Of a DNA stretch of 64,000 nucleotides, positions 8,896 through 18,218 are shown in pieces. Under the pieces are notes generated by a model. The model was not told the DNA's origin and did no database searches. It saw only the letters and a list, made by a program, of their open reading frames with translations. Both the position numbers and the translations under genes were made by a program. The DNA lies in NCBI RefSeq assembly GCF_000466685.1, contig NZ_ANNG01000003.1, positions 1-64,000 on the forward strand, given 5' to 3'. Within the stretch, counting starts at the first letter, position 1, and each line of letters starts with the position of its first letter. The DNA comes from Campylobacter concisus UNSWCS (lineage in GTDB: Bacteria > Campylobacterota > Campylobacteria > Campylobacterales > Campylobacteraceae).

Positions 8896-10131
8896 TTAGT
8901 TTTTAACGGCTTTTGATAGATCCCACATCGGCAAAAATATACCAAGAGCTAGTAAAAGCACCATGCCCGCTATAAAAACAAGCAAGATAGGCTCTATATA
9001 GTTTGAGATGTTATCAATAATATCGTTAAATTTCATCCTGTAATAGTCAGTTACTTTTCCAGTCATATCGTCTAAACTACCGCTTTGCTCGCCAGCGCTT
9101 ATCATCTGTATGAGCATATTTTCATATAAATTTGTATCTCTAAAAGCTTCCGTTAGGCTAACACCCCTACCAACAAGTATCTTAACGCCGCTTAGCTTCT
9201 TTTTGATATCCTTGTTTGAAACCGTTATCACAGCTGTATCAAGGGCATCTGCTATAGGCAAACCAGCTCGAACAAGCTCTGTAAAGATGAGGTTAAACCT
9301 GCTCATATTCGAATAAAATATGATCTTGCCGATGAGATAGACTTTCAAAAGGTATTTATCGACCTTATCTTGAAATTCTTCACTCTCAAGGTAGTATTTT
9401 CTAAGCAAATATCCGATAAACGCAAGTGCTCCAAGGATATAAAAGCCGTAGTTTGTCATGACGTATTCGATATTTAGCAAAATTTTAGTTGGCAGTGGTA
9501 GCTCTGCATTTAACTGCTCGAAAATTTCTCTAAACTGCGGCACAACAAGTATCATAAGGATGACAAAGGCAATGATGATCGCGCAGATGACTGTTATCGG
9601 ATAGCGGATAGCTTTTTTAAATTTTTGCTGATTGTCCCAGACCTCTTGCAAGATAGAGGCAAGCTTTGCAAGCGCGTCAGCCATATTACCAGTGCTTTCC
9701 CCTAGTCTTATCATCGCTAGCGTCACGTCGCCTAGCTCTTCTTTAAAATTTTCTATACTATTTGTAAGGCTTGAGCCTTGATTTAGCTCCTCATCTATAG
9801 TTTGAAATATAAATTTAAGGCGCTTATCTTCAGTAGAGTTTGCAACCTCTTTAATGCTATCGTGGATAGAAATTCCAGCATTTGTCATAACGCTAAGCTG
9901 CCTTATGGTGGCTACTAAATTTGGGATTTTCACCTTTGGATTAGTAAAAGCCTTTGCGATTACATTTTGTAAATTTTCAAAGTTATTTATGCTAGAAGTT
10001 TGCGTCTCTTTGATCTTTACGATCATGCCAGTGACATTTGCTTTATCTTTGATCTCACTTTTATTGTTCGCTCTTAGGCTCATCTTATGGCGTTTGCCGT
10101 TTTGAATGTACTCAACCTCAAAGTATTTCAT
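8896..10131 (-). CDS. ctsF: Type II secretion/DNA uptake inner-membrane platform protein
   Basis: A 411-residue GspF/PilC-family polytopic protein that forms the inner-membrane platform on which the assembly ATPase acts. Two T2SSF domains are visible: one around residues 65-190 (LVATIRQLSVMTNAGISIHD) and one around 270-400 (FNLIFTELVRAGLPIADALD), with hydrophobic helices near 175-200, 220-245 and 380-402. It overlaps ctsE upstream by 4 bases. In C. jejuni the corresponding gene is needed for natural transformation. The C-terminal end MWDLSKAVKN is typical. Symbol taken from the conserved ctsRDPXEF order. Confidence 0.9.
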   Translation of the reverse strand: MKYFEVEYIQNGKRHKMSLRANNKSEIKDKANVTGMIVKIKETQTSSINNFENLQNVIAKAFTNPKVKIPNLVATIRQLSVMTNAGISIHDSIKEVANSTEDKRLKFIFQTIDEELNQGSSLTNSIENFKEELGDVTLAMIRLGESTGNMADALAKLASILQEVWDNQQKFKKAIRYPITVICAIIIAFVILMILVVPQFREIFEQLNAELPLPTKILLNIEYVMTNYGFYILGALAFIGYLLRKYYLESEEFQDKVDKYLLKVYLIGKIIFYSNMSRFNLIFTELVRAGLPIADALDTAVITVSNKDIKKKLSGVKILVGRGVSLTEAFRDTNLYENMLIQMISAGEQSGSLDDMTGKVTDYYRMKFNDIIDNISNYIEPILLVFIAGMVLLLALGIFLPMWDLSKAVKN

Positions 10132-11879
10132 ATCTTAGCAACCCTATAAACTTCTTCAAGCGTGGTTATGCCATTTGCTGCTCTTATGACGCCATCATGA
10201 AACATATCTATAAAGCCCTCTTCGTAAGCTACGCTTTTAAGCTCATCTTTAGAAGCACCATTTGCAACCATGCTTGCTATATGGTCGCTAATAGGCAAAA
10301 TTTCACTTATCATCTCACGTCCTAGATATCCTGTTTGTGAGCATTGCGGGCATCCTACGCTTTTATAAAACTGGTAGTTTTCAGGGACAAATTTCTTAAC
10401 CTCGTCAAATGCCTTTTGAGATAGAGTGATCTTTTGTTTGCAGTGTGGGCAGAGCTTTCTAACAAGCCTTTGAGCCTCTATGCAAACGAGCGCACCACTT
10501 ACTAGATAAGGCTCGATACCCATATCTATCATACGAGGAAGCGCGCTAATGGCATCATTTGTGTGAAGCGTAGAGAAAACCAAGTGACCAGTAAGTGCCG
10601 CTTGTATCGCTATGCGAAGCGTCTCTTGATCCCTGATCTCGCCTATCATTATGACGTCTGGATCTTGCCTCAAGATAGAGCGAAGAGCCGAGACAAAGGT
10701 AAGACCAGCTTTTTCATTTACATGCACTTGTTGGATCATATTTAGCTGGTATTCGACAGGATCTTCAACTGTGATGATCTTAGTTTTTACGCTTTTTATA
10801 TCATTTAGTGCGCCGTAAAGCGTAGTTGTCTTACCTGAGCCTGTTGGACCAGTGACTAGGATGATGCCATAAGGCGCTTTCATGCTCTTTTTAAATTTAG
10901 CGAAGTTATCTGGATGCATGCCAAGATCTTCTAAATTTATAATGACCTTTGACTTATCAAGAATTCTTAAAACTATACTTTCGCCGTTTAAGATAGGTAG
11001 CGTCGAGATACGAAAATCATACTCTTTGTCTAAAATTTGAGCTGAAAATCTACCATCTTGTGGGCGGCGGCGCTCTGCGATGTCCATGTTTGAAAGTAGC
11101 TTCATACGGCTAACCATCGGCGGATAGATATCTTTATCAAATATAAATGTTTCGCTTAGCATACCATCGATCCTGCTTCTTACGATGCAGTTTGTCTCGG
11201 TCGGCTCGATGTGGATGTCACTGGCTCTGCTTTGGATAGATGTTTTTAAGATGATCTCTATTAGTTTTAAAATTCCAGAGTTTTCAGTGTTTTGACCTTG
11301 ACTAGCTGAGCTTGAAAGCTCTCTTCTGATCTCTGTTATCACATCTTTTATGCTCTCATTTAGCGCTAGCTTGCTTATATATTTTTCTATCTGGGTTGGC
11401 TGAGCGATGGCAACTTTTAGTAGTTTTCTATTAAATAAATTTTGCACCTTATCTTGAGCGATAACGTCAAATGGATTTTTAAAAGCGACATATACGCTTA
11501 TCTCATCTTCTTTTACTGGGATCGCGCTATATGTCTTTAGTTGAGCGGTGCTTAGCTTCTCGCTGATGCGGTAGTCGATATCGATATCATCAAGGTCAAA
11601 GTATAAAACCTTAAATTTCTCGCTTATAAATTTAACAAAAGCCTTTATATCAAGCTCAAGATCGTTTGAAATTTCATCGATATTTACATGCCCTCTTCTG
11701 TAAATATCAGACAAAATTTCCATAAAATCTTCATCGTTTATTAAATTTTCATCTCTTAAAATTTTAACAAGACCTTTGCCTTCTTGCTCGCTTATCTGCT
11801 TTATCTTTTCTATATCTGATGTGCTTAGTTTGCCGTTTTGTTCTATATTTTTTAAGATTACATTTTCTACGTTTTTCAT
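10128..11879 (-). CDS. ctsE: Type II secretion/DNA uptake assembly ATPase
   Basis: A 583-residue GspE/PilB-family hexameric ATPase, the cytosolic motor for pseudopilus assembly in DNA uptake. The N-terminal MshEN-like region spans about 1-170. The Walker A motif GPTGSGKTT has its Lys at about residue 350; the Asp box (ITVEDPVEYQL), Walker B (DPDVIMIGEIRD) and His box (FSTLHTNDA) follow. Two CxxC pairs (CPHC and CPQC, around 470-500) form the usual zinc knuckle. Its ATG shares one base with the preceding TAA stop, so translation is coupled. Required for transformation in C. jejuni. Confidence 0.93.
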   Translation of the reverse strand: MKNVENVILKNIEQNGKLSTSDIEKIKQISEQEGKGLVKILRDENLINDEDFMEILSDIYRRGHVNIDEISNDLELDIKAFVKFISEKFKVLYFDLDDIDIDYRISEKLSTAQLKTYSAIPVKEDEISVYVAFKNPFDVIAQDKVQNLFNRKLLKVAIAQPTQIEKYISKLALNESIKDVITEIRRELSSSASQGQNTENSGILKLIEIILKTSIQSRASDIHIEPTETNCIVRSRIDGMLSETFIFDKDIYPPMVSRMKLLSNMDIAERRRPQDGRFSAQILDKEYDFRISTLPILNGESIVLRILDKSKVIINLEDLGMHPDNFAKFKKSMKAPYGIILVTGPTGSGKTTTLYGALNDIKSVKTKIITVEDPVEYQLNMIQQVHVNEKAGLTFVSALRSILRQDPDVIMIGEIRDQETLRIAIQAALTGHLVFSTLHTNDAISALPRMIDMGIEPYLVSGALVCIEAQRLVRKLCPHCKQKITLSQKAFDEVKKFVPENYQFYKSVGCPQCSQTGYLGREMISEILPISDHIASMVANGASKDELKSVAYEEGFIDMFHDGVIRAANGITTLEEVYRVAKI

Positions 11880-12418
11880 TATCTATACTCTATTTGTGAT
11901 TTCAGGTCGTTATTTTTAAAAATTTTAAGCACAAGCTTTGGTATTTGCCCATTTGTTGGGCTTATCTCATATCTTGTGTCAGAGTTTGGCTCTTCAAAGA
12001 TAAATGTACCAAGCTCTTCTACATACTCTTTTTTTACAAATTTATCAAACAAAAATGAAAGTATATAATCACTCTTTGGAAGCCTGATATAGCTTATATC
12101 AACGCCATCTATCATAGCGTGAAATAAGAGCTTTTTCTTAAACAAGATGTCAGCAAAATAGGCAGCATTTTCTCTTGATTTTTCGCTCTTTACTAGCTTA
12201 TCGATCGGAGTTGCTAGCCTGTTTAGATCGTTCATCTTTATGCAAGCGATGCCAAACATAGAAATTTGCTCTTCGTTATTTTGTGTTTTTAAAAATTCCT
12301 CAACCTTTTGGTTGCAGACTTTTGCATAGTTTGCGCTGTTAAAGTCATCCCTTATCTCAGTCAGGCTAACAGCAAAAACTTCACAAACAAAAACCAAAAA
12401 AATAACAAAAAATTTCAT
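11879..12418 (-). CDS. Periplasmic protein of the Cts operon, unknown function
   Basis: A 179-residue protein I do not recognise. It begins with a clear Sec signal peptide (MKFFVIFLVFVCEVFA, cleavage probably after A16), so the mature part is periplasmic. The mature part is helical and charged with no known motif; it has a few short helical pairs that could be TPR-like. It overlaps its upstream neighbour by 4 bases and the ctsE start by 1 base, which places it firmly in the DNA uptake operon, between the TPR membrane protein and the ATPase. A role in the uptake complex is inference from position only. Confidence 0.75.
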   Translation of the reverse strand: MKFFVIFLVFVCEVFAVSLTEIRDDFNSANYAKVCNQKVEEFLKTQNNEEQISMFGIACIKMNDLNRLATPIDKLVKSEKSRENAAYFADILFKKKLLFHAMIDGVDISYIRLPKSDYILSFLFDKFVKKEYVEELGTFIFEEPNSDTRYEISPTNGQIPKLVLKIFKNNDLKSQIEYR

Positions 12419-13290
12419 AATGTTCCACTTTTTATCTTATTTATAAGCTCATTTATCGAAGCTTTGTTTAAGTTTTTATTATACTCCCTTAGAGCTTTGA
12501 CGGCATCATCGCTTTGTTTTAACTTATATTTTGACTTTGCAAAGATGATCCATGACTCCTCTAAGCTATTATCTATATCGTTCGCAGCAAGCGACCACTT
12601 TATAGCTTCTTTGAAATTATTATTTCTAAAATTTAATCTAGCAAGCTCGAGTGCGATAGTTGGATTGTTTGTTTTTAAAAATTGCTCCCTTAGCACGCTC
12701 TCTTCATTTGATGCTGAAGTTACTTGTATATTTACACGCTTTCTAGCTGGTTTTGACTCAAGGTCTATCACTTCATCTTGTGGCACGCTCATGCCGTTTA
12801 TGCCATTTTGTTCGCTATGTGGCTCTTCATCAGGGATGTTTAGCTTAAGCCAACCTTGTGAGTTTCTTTGCCTTTTTGGCTCATTTTTTGAAGTATCGTT
12901 TGTCTCGTTTATCTTTACAACCTCTTCGAGCTTTTTAGCTATCTTGTCAGCTAGCTCATCTTGCTTTTTACCCTCTTCAAATTTAGCCTTAGCAACCTCG
13001 CTCTTTTGCTTTAGCTCACTAAGAACGCTTACATTTGTCTCATTTTTTTCTACCATTTTTACTGCGGTTGCATTTTTGGCTAAAACTTTATCGCTTTTAC
13101 TAGCAAGACTTGGAGTTTTCTCTATGCTTAGCGCTATCAATGCAGCCAGCAAAATGATGATAAGCAAAAGCTCAATGATTAAAATTTTAGAGTTTTTGGC
13201 ATTAAAAATTTTATGCAAAAAACCGCCATTTTTTTTCTTGTAGCTCTCATAAAGCTTTTCTAGTCTTTGAATTTCTTGTGGTTCAAGCAT
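12415..13290 (-). CDS. Membrane-anchored Cts operon protein, possible CtsX counterpart
   Basis: A 291-residue bitopic protein. A short basic cytosolic head (1-33) precedes one strongly hydrophobic helix at about 34-56 (IIELLLIIILLAALIALSIE). A charged, Lys/Glu-rich linker follows, and the last 90 residues look like TPR helices (NPTIALELARLNFRNNNFKE). It overlaps ctsP by 8 bases upstream. In C. jejuni a membrane protein, CtsX, is encoded between ctsP and ctsE and partners CtsP; position and topology suggest this is its counterpart, but two genes occupy that slot here and I cannot prove which one is orthologous. The PilN/GspC-like topology could anchor the ATPase-associated complex. Confidence 0.7.
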   Translation of the reverse strand: MLEPQEIQRLEKLYESYKKKNGGFLHKIFNAKNSKILIIELLLIIILLAALIALSIEKTPSLASKSDKVLAKNATAVKMVEKNETNVSVLSELKQKSEVAKAKFEEGKKQDELADKIAKKLEEVVKINETNDTSKNEPKRQRNSQGWLKLNIPDEEPHSEQNGINGMSVPQDEVIDLESKPARKRVNIQVTSASNEESVLREQFLKTNNPTIALELARLNFRNNNFKEAIKWSLAANDIDNSLEESWIIFAKSKYKLKQSDDAVKALREYNKNLNKASINELINKIKSGTL

Positions 13291-14110
13291 CGATTAGCCC
13301 CGCATCAAGTGCAGCCATGGTGAGTATCATGATATTTGCCTTATCACCGCTAAGCTTTGAAGGCTGATACTGCTCGTAATATTCGCAAATTTCATAGAAT
13401 TTATACATGATCTTGTTTAGTGTTCTTAAATTTCCACCGCAAAATGAGTAGGCACACTCGTAGTCTTTTTTATCAAATTTAAGGTATTTATCATAATTTT
13501 TTTGACTAAGCTTTCTTTGCAAGTATATGATGATCTCATTTACATCAGCGCTACTTAACTCGATACTCTCCCAAATTCTAGTCTGAAAATAATCTTTTGC
13601 CAAAATATCTTCGTTTTCGGTTTTGTGTATCGTAAAGAGAAATTTAAACATCCTAGTATCAGCCATAAGCCTTATCTTCTCGATAAGCTCAGTCGGATAG
13701 AGCTGCGCTTCATCTAGGATAACCGTCATTTGATTTTTTAAAATTTCATCTTTACTGCTAAAGTCTTTTGAGTAAAATTTTATAAAGCTCTCAAAGTTGT
13801 TTATATCTTCAAGCTTTTTTCCATAAATTTGCTCACAAAGTGCCTCGATAAATGTCGCCTCGCTAAAAAATGGATGTGGAAAAAAGATGAGGCTTTTATC
13901 TTCTTTTAAATCATTTGCGATCTTGTTTAGCAAAAAGGTCTTGCCGCTACCTGGCTTACCATAAAACAAGATGAGCTTTAGTGACTTTTTTAGAGCTAAA
14001 ACTATCTTGTTGTAGCAGCTTATAGAGTTGTCTAAATTTACGAAATTTAAACTCTCGTCTTCATCTATGAAAACATCTTTTATATGTGTATAAATATTTT
14101 CGTTACTCAT
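13283..14110 (-). CDS. ctsP: Cts operon AAA ATPase, GspA/ExeA-like
   Basis: A 275-residue cytosolic nucleotide-binding protein. The Walker A motif GKPGSGKT is at residues 51-58 and Walker B VILDEAQ near 130, followed by a helical lid. The general layout matches the ATPase half of ExeA/GspA and MshM proteins, but there is no transmembrane helix or peptidoglycan-binding domain here. In C. jejuni CtsP binds nucleotide and associates with the membrane through CtsX; the next gene downstream is a membrane protein. It overlaps the secretin gene by 8 bases. Confidence 0.85.
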   Translation of the reverse strand: MSNENIYTHIKDVFIDEDESLNFVNLDNSISCYNKIVLALKKSLKLILFYGKPGSGKTFLLNKIANDLKEDKSLIFFPHPFFSEATFIEALCEQIYGKKLEDINNFESFIKFYSKDFSSKDEILKNQMTVILDEAQLYPTELIEKIRLMADTRMFKFLFTIHKTENEDILAKDYFQTRIWESIELSSADVNEIIIYLQRKLSQKNYDKYLKFDKKDYECAYSFCGGNLRTLNKIMYKFYEICEYYEQYQPSKLSGDKANIMILTMAALDAGLIDA

Positions 14111-15629
14111 AGATCGATTTAGAAAATCCTAGATCTTTTAGCGACTGCTGAACTGGTTTTGGATCTTCAAGATCAACAACTCTTGGCGTGATGACAAAGA
14201 TAAGCTCAGTAGTTCTTACGCCATCTCTTGTGCTTTTAAAGACGCTTCCTATCAAAGGTATGTCGGCTAGAAGTGGCACAGCTGTGTTTTGCTTATCTTT
14301 GGTCTGTCCGATAAGTCCGCCAAGTATGATCGTATCGCCGCTATTTACCTGAACTACTGTTGAGAGTTTTTTCTGAACTGTATCAGGGGCGATCTCTCTA
14401 ATGGCTGTATTTTGTGATCTTGTGTCATCTTCTGCATACTTAAAGCTGCTTAAGCTTGGATTGATGCGAAGCATGATCTTATTGTTATCTGAGACTTCTG
14501 GGAGTAAATTTAACAAGATACCGATAAATACAGAGTATTGTTTATAAGTTGTTGTAAGCCTGTTGTTATTGTTATTGTTGCTACCATTATCTGTCTCTTC
14601 CATTACGCGGTAGTTTATATTATCGCCCACAGAGATTAGCGCTTGTTGGTTGTTTAGAGTGGTTACTTTTGGACTTGAAACGACCTTTGTTTTGCCATTT
14701 GTTTCAAGGAAATTTATCATACCATCAAGGCTAAAGTTTAAATTTGCAGCGATATTTAGTGTGCGACCAAAGCCATCGCTTAAGCTGTTGCCCTTGTTTG
14801 TCCAGCTTGCACTTGAACCGGTGCTAGAGCCTTGGTTGCCGATATATGAGTTAAATCCGAGCTCAAATTTACTCCAATCAACGCCTTGCTTATACTCGTT
14901 ATTTAGATCAACTGCGATGATAGAAACGTCGATGATTACTTGTTTTTTAAGTCTTCTTTGCATCTCAGCTATATATTTTTCGACGCGTTTTAGCTGTGAC
15001 GGGGTCGCTGTAACAGTAATAAGTCCAGCATTTTGGTTTATGATAGGATCTGGCGCTGTGATGTGCTCACTGCTATTGTTTAAGATAGCTTTTAGCTCAG
15101 CATCAAGCTTCTCCCAAAAGTCAAATTTCTCAGTTGTTCTTATCAAGTTGTTTTCATTTTTTATGTCGTTTGAGCTAGTGTCACTACTTGAGCTATTGCC
15201 TACTTCTGATGGAGAGGCATCAACCGAAGCTTTTGTGATGGCTGTGCCCTCACGGATAGAGGTTATATAGTCTATTTTAAAAATTTTTGTTTGAAGCGAT
15301 GAGATTTTTAAGACATTATTTGAAAACTCATAGCTTAAATTTTTTTCGTTTAAAAGCAGATCAAAGACCTCGCTTAGGCTCATATTTCTTATATTTACGC
15401 CAAAGACTTTATCGTCAAGCTCTTTTTTACTATAAGCATCTTTTGCAACGATACTAAAATCACACATTTCAGAGAGCTGATTTAAAACATCTCCAAGACT
15501 TATGTCGTCTGTGATCTTCATACTAAAATTTTTACTCAAGCATGTGCTTGGTTTTGCCATTATAGGGGTAGCTAAGAATGAAGCCAACGCCACAGCTATA
15601 ATAAATTTACTTAATTTTGATACCAACAT
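14103..15629 (-). CDS. ctsD: Outer-membrane secretin for DNA uptake
   Basis: A 508-residue secretin of the PilQ/GspD/MshL superfamily, forming the outer-membrane channel for DNA entry. A signal peptide (FIIAVALASFLATPIMA) is followed by an STN-type N-domain (about 40-110), a Ser/Asn-rich linker near 145-165, an N1-like domain and the C-terminal secretin domain (VNSGDTIILGGLIGQ, then VPLLADIPLIGSVFKS near 465). I start it at ATG 15629, preceded by GGAAG, rather than at the ATG at 15641, which has no ribosome binding site. The start lies inside the upstream PilP-like gene. No lipobox is present. Confidence 0.92.
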   Translation of the reverse strand: MLVSKLSKFIIAVALASFLATPIMAKPSTCLSKNFSMKITDDISLGDVLNQLSEMCDFSIVAKDAYSKKELDDKVFGVNIRNMSLSEVFDLLLNEKNLSYEFSNNVLKISSLQTKIFKIDYITSIREGTAITKASVDASPSEVGNSSSSDTSSNDIKNENNLIRTTEKFDFWEKLDAELKAILNNSSEHITAPDPIINQNAGLITVTATPSQLKRVEKYIAEMQRRLKKQVIIDVSIIAVDLNNEYKQGVDWSKFELGFNSYIGNQGSSTGSSASWTNKGNSLSDGFGRTLNIAANLNFSLDGMINFLETNGKTKVVSSPKVTTLNNQQALISVGDNINYRVMEETDNGSNNNNNNRLTTTYKQYSVFIGILLNLLPEVSDNNKIMLRINPSLSSFKYAEDDTRSQNTAIREIAPDTVQKKLSTVVQVNSGDTIILGGLIGQTKDKQNTAVPLLADIPLIGSVFKSTRDGVRTTELIFVITPRVVDLEDPKPVQQSLKDLGFSKSIYE

Positions 15630-16017
15630 TTTTACTTCCATTTTTAAGAGTTAGTTCTTGTTTTTCATCATCTTTTACGATGATAACCTTATTGCCATAA
15701 ACACTTGTGATATTGTAATCATCAATCATATCTCCCACTTTATACCACTTGCCATTTATATTTGCTTTATTTAGCAAAATGGCCTTTAGCATAAACCCCC
15801 TTGCAGAAGAGTATTTTGTAGTGTTTTGATCGCCTTTTGGAGCAACTGGCAAATTTAGCTTGAAAGGATCTTGCAAGCTAGAAATTTCACCACTGTTAAG
15901 CCCCTTTCTTTGCTCCTTTATCTTAACAAAAACTTCATCATAGTTTTTCATCTCGCCTTCAAACTCATTGCCAAATAGGCCTAGAGCTAAAATCAAAAAT
16001 AAACCAAATTTTTTCAT
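15607..16017 (-). CDS. ctsR: Small periplasmic Cts protein, PilP-like
   Basis: A 136-residue secreted protein. A signal peptide (KFGLFLILALGLFG) precedes a short charged region and a C-terminal beta domain from about residue 70 (FMLKAILLNKANINGKWYKV) that resembles the HR/PilP domain of inner-membrane partners of secretins. It precedes the secretin gene, as PilP precedes PilQ. The start at 16017 shares one base with the stop of the PilO-like gene (TGATG). The symbol ctsR comes from gene order in C. jejuni and is less certain than ctsD or ctsE. Confidence 0.7.
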   Translation of the reverse strand: MKKFGLFLILALGLFGNEFEGEMKNYDEVFVKIKEQRKGLNSGEISSLQDPFKLNLPVAPKGDQNTTKYSSARGFMLKAILLNKANINGKWYKVGDMIDDYNITSVYGNKVIIVKDDEKQELTLKNGSKNVGIKIK

Positions 16018-16664
16018 CAGTACTTCATACCCCACACAGAGATAGAGAGCTTAGCTCCTAGATCTTTTTGAGTGGAATTTATATCCATTTTGTGAAGATC
16101 TACTACGAGTTTTGACTCTTCAAGTCCGTTTATATAGCTAAGCATATCTTTAAAATTTCCAAGGCAAGTGACATCTATATTTAAAATTTGCTCTATCTTT
16201 TGGAAATTTGGCTCTTTTATATCGCTTTTAAGCTCTAAAATTTTTATATTATTTTGTTTTGCCAAAAGCACGATACTATCTATATAGTTTGCCCAGTTTT
16301 GATTGTCAAAAAGCAAAAATGAAAGCTCTTTAAGCTTTGAATCAAAATAGGTATTAAATTTCAAAATATTCGTGTAGCGAAGTTTTAGATTGCTTAAATT
16401 TCTATTTTCTTCATTTATCTTAAAATTTCTATCGCCATCAGGGGAGCTCACTGAGGCTAGATAGTTTCTAGTATTTTCTAGTTTTGTAGAAATTCTCGTA
16501 TGTTTATCAAGCTTTTCATCAAAGAAATTTTGTGCAGGATCAAAGCATAGCATATAGACAAGGTAAGCTATGATAAGCGCTGAGCCAAGAAAAATGAGGT
16601 TTGTTTCGTTTGGCTTTTTGTTATCAAAGTATTGATCTATTTTACTTAAAATATCTTGTTTCAT
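16017..16664 (-). CDS. Bitopic membrane protein, PilO/GspM-like
   Basis: A 215-residue protein with one membrane helix at about 22-43 (LIFLGSALIIAYLVYMLCF), a long coiled-coil stretch to about 110, and a small alpha/beta ferredoxin-like end. This is the architecture of PilO and GspM, which bridge the ATPase side and the secretin side in pilus and secretion machines. There is no strong sequence motif, so the call rests on architecture and position between a PilM/N-like and a PilP-like gene. It overlaps the upstream gene by 4 bases. Confidence 0.65.
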   Translation of the reverse strand: MKQDILSKIDQYFDNKKPNETNLIFLGSALIIAYLVYMLCFDPAQNFFDEKLDKHTRISTKLENTRNYLASVSSPDGDRNFKINEENRNLSNLKLRYTNILKFNTYFDSKLKELSFLLFDNQNWANYIDSIVLLAKQNNIKILELKSDIKEPNFQKIEQILNIDVTCLGNFKDMLSYINGLEESKLVVDLHKMDINSTQKDLGAKLSISVWGMKY

Positions 16665-18184
16665 TGTCTAATCTCTATGCTTATATTACTTTCATACTCG
16701 TGTTTAGCGTCATCTGAGCGAATTTTTTTAGTATTTACCAAGTATTTTTCATCTTTGCTGATATCTTTGATCAACTGGGTTATCCTTTTTTCATTATCAC
16801 TAACCGCAGTTATGGTCAAATTTCTATCGTTATTTACGATGTTTGTGATATGAACTGCATTTAGATTTAAAATATCGGTAATTTTAAAAAGATTTAAACC
16901 CTTCATGGCGTAATTATCTTTTTTATTTTCGATCTCAGCAAGCAGACCTTTTCTGAAATTTAGCTTTTCATTCTCTTTTTGAGTTTGCTCTTTTACCGCC
17001 TCTTGTTCTCTTGAAATTTTAGCTAGCGTCTCTTTTATCTGCATCTCTTGGGCGTTTAGGACGCTATATTCGTCATTTAGTCTTGCGCTGTCTTTTTCTA
17101 AAACAAGACCAGCTATGTAGTTGTAAGCTGGATACAACATACTTAGTGCAAATGCCGCAGCGCAAGTGAGCAAAAATTTACCACTTTTTCTTTTGACAAA
17201 TGGATCTGGACGGAGCATATTTGAGAGGTTAAAATTCTCATAAAATGGCTCTTTGGTATAAAATCTACCAAACAAAGCCATAACGTTATAACGCTCATTT
17301 ATAGTATAGTTTTTGTTATTTATCGCAACTTTTATGTTTATATATTCTGCATCCAAGCCAAGTTTGGTTGAGATAAAATTTGCAAAATTTTTGATCTCAT
17401 AGTCACAATCTATGTAAATTTTCTTTATGGCTATGCCATTTTGGCTATTTATAATGTTTAAAATATCGTTAAAGTAAAAGATATAATCTTCAAAAACTGT
17501 GTTTAGATCGTAGTTAAAGCCATCATCATCTTTATTTACAAGTCCTCTTTGAGACAAAACTTCGATAAATTTTTCATCACTCAAGCGATCGCCGCTTTGC
17601 TCTAAAAATTTATCTTTAAGATAGTTTAAGTTATAGCGAATTTCTCTAGCAGTAAAAAAATCACCATCTAAATATATACTTAAAAATGATTCATCTTTTC
17701 TAAGCGCTATAAAGCAGTCTGCTTGTGTGCTTGGCAGCAAGCCCTTTTTATAAATAGCAGAGTAGATCAAAGGCTCAGGCGCAAGATAGTCGATATATGG
17801 GACCTTTTTTGCAACTGCTTTAAAGGTCGAATTTAAATTTTCACCCGTGACAACAAAAGCGGTAAAAACTCTTTTTTCTTTTTTTATATGGTTCTCTTCT
17901 GAGAAAAATAGCCTATTATCAAGCGCAGGATCTAGCGAAAGCTCTGCATAGACCTTTGAATAAAGCTCCTCGTAAAGGGAGTCTTTATCAACGCTTTTAG
18001 AGACTAAAATATTTACTGTTTTTAAATCTTTAAATTTGATGTATGAGATAAAAAAGTCGCGTTTATTGACTGTTTTTGAAAAGTTAAAAGCATCTACATT
18101 GCTGTTGTGATAACGAAATCCTTTATAGTCATACGGGTCTATTGCAACTATAGAAATTTCACTATTTTTTTTAATATTCATCAT
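16661..18184 (-). CDS. First gene of the Cts operon, GspL or PilM-PilN-like
   Basis: A 507-residue protein. Residues 1-320 are cytosolic and look like the actin-like fold of PilM/GspL (regular strands and helices, FIALRKDESFLSIYLDGDFF), though no clear nucleotide motif is seen. One membrane helix lies around 332-355 (LLTCAAAFALSMLYPAYNY), followed by a coiled coil and a small C-terminal ferredoxin-like domain as in PilN. So it may combine the PilM and PilN roles, as GspL does. Two adjacent ATGs (18184 and 18181) are possible starts; a GAAGG sequence lies 10-13 bases upstream. It is the promoter-proximal gene of an operon reaching to 7110. Confidence 0.65.
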   Translation of the reverse strand: MMNIKKNSEISIVAIDPYDYKGFRYHNSNVDAFNFSKTVNKRDFFISYIKFKDLKTVNILVSKSVDKDSLYEELYSKVYAELSLDPALDNRLFFSEENHIKKEKRVFTAFVVTGENLNSTFKAVAKKVPYIDYLAPEPLIYSAIYKKGLLPSTQADCFIALRKDESFLSIYLDGDFFTAREIRYNLNYLKDKFLEQSGDRLSDEKFIEVLSQRGLVNKDDDGFNYDLNTVFEDYIFYFNDILNIINSQNGIAIKKIYIDCDYEIKNFANFISTKLGLDAEYINIKVAINNKNYTINERYNVMALFGRFYTKEPFYENFNLSNMLRPDPFVKRKSGKFLLTCAAAFALSMLYPAYNYIAGLVLEKDSARLNDEYSVLNAQEMQIKETLAKISREQEAVKEQTQKENEKLNFRKGLLAEIENKKDNYAMKGLNLFKITDILNLNAVHITNIVNNDRNLTITAVSDNEKRITQLIKDISKDEKYLVNTKKIRSDDAKHEYESNISIEIRQ

Positions 18185-18218
18185 GAATTTAAAACCTTCT
18201 TAAACGCTTAAGTACGGT

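Noticed and set aside
12308-13243. 311-codon plus-strand frame opposite two Cts genes
   Set aside because: Low-complexity Phe/Ser/Leu-rich translation typical of antisense to Lys/Glu-rich coding; the minus-strand genes have overlaps and signal peptides.
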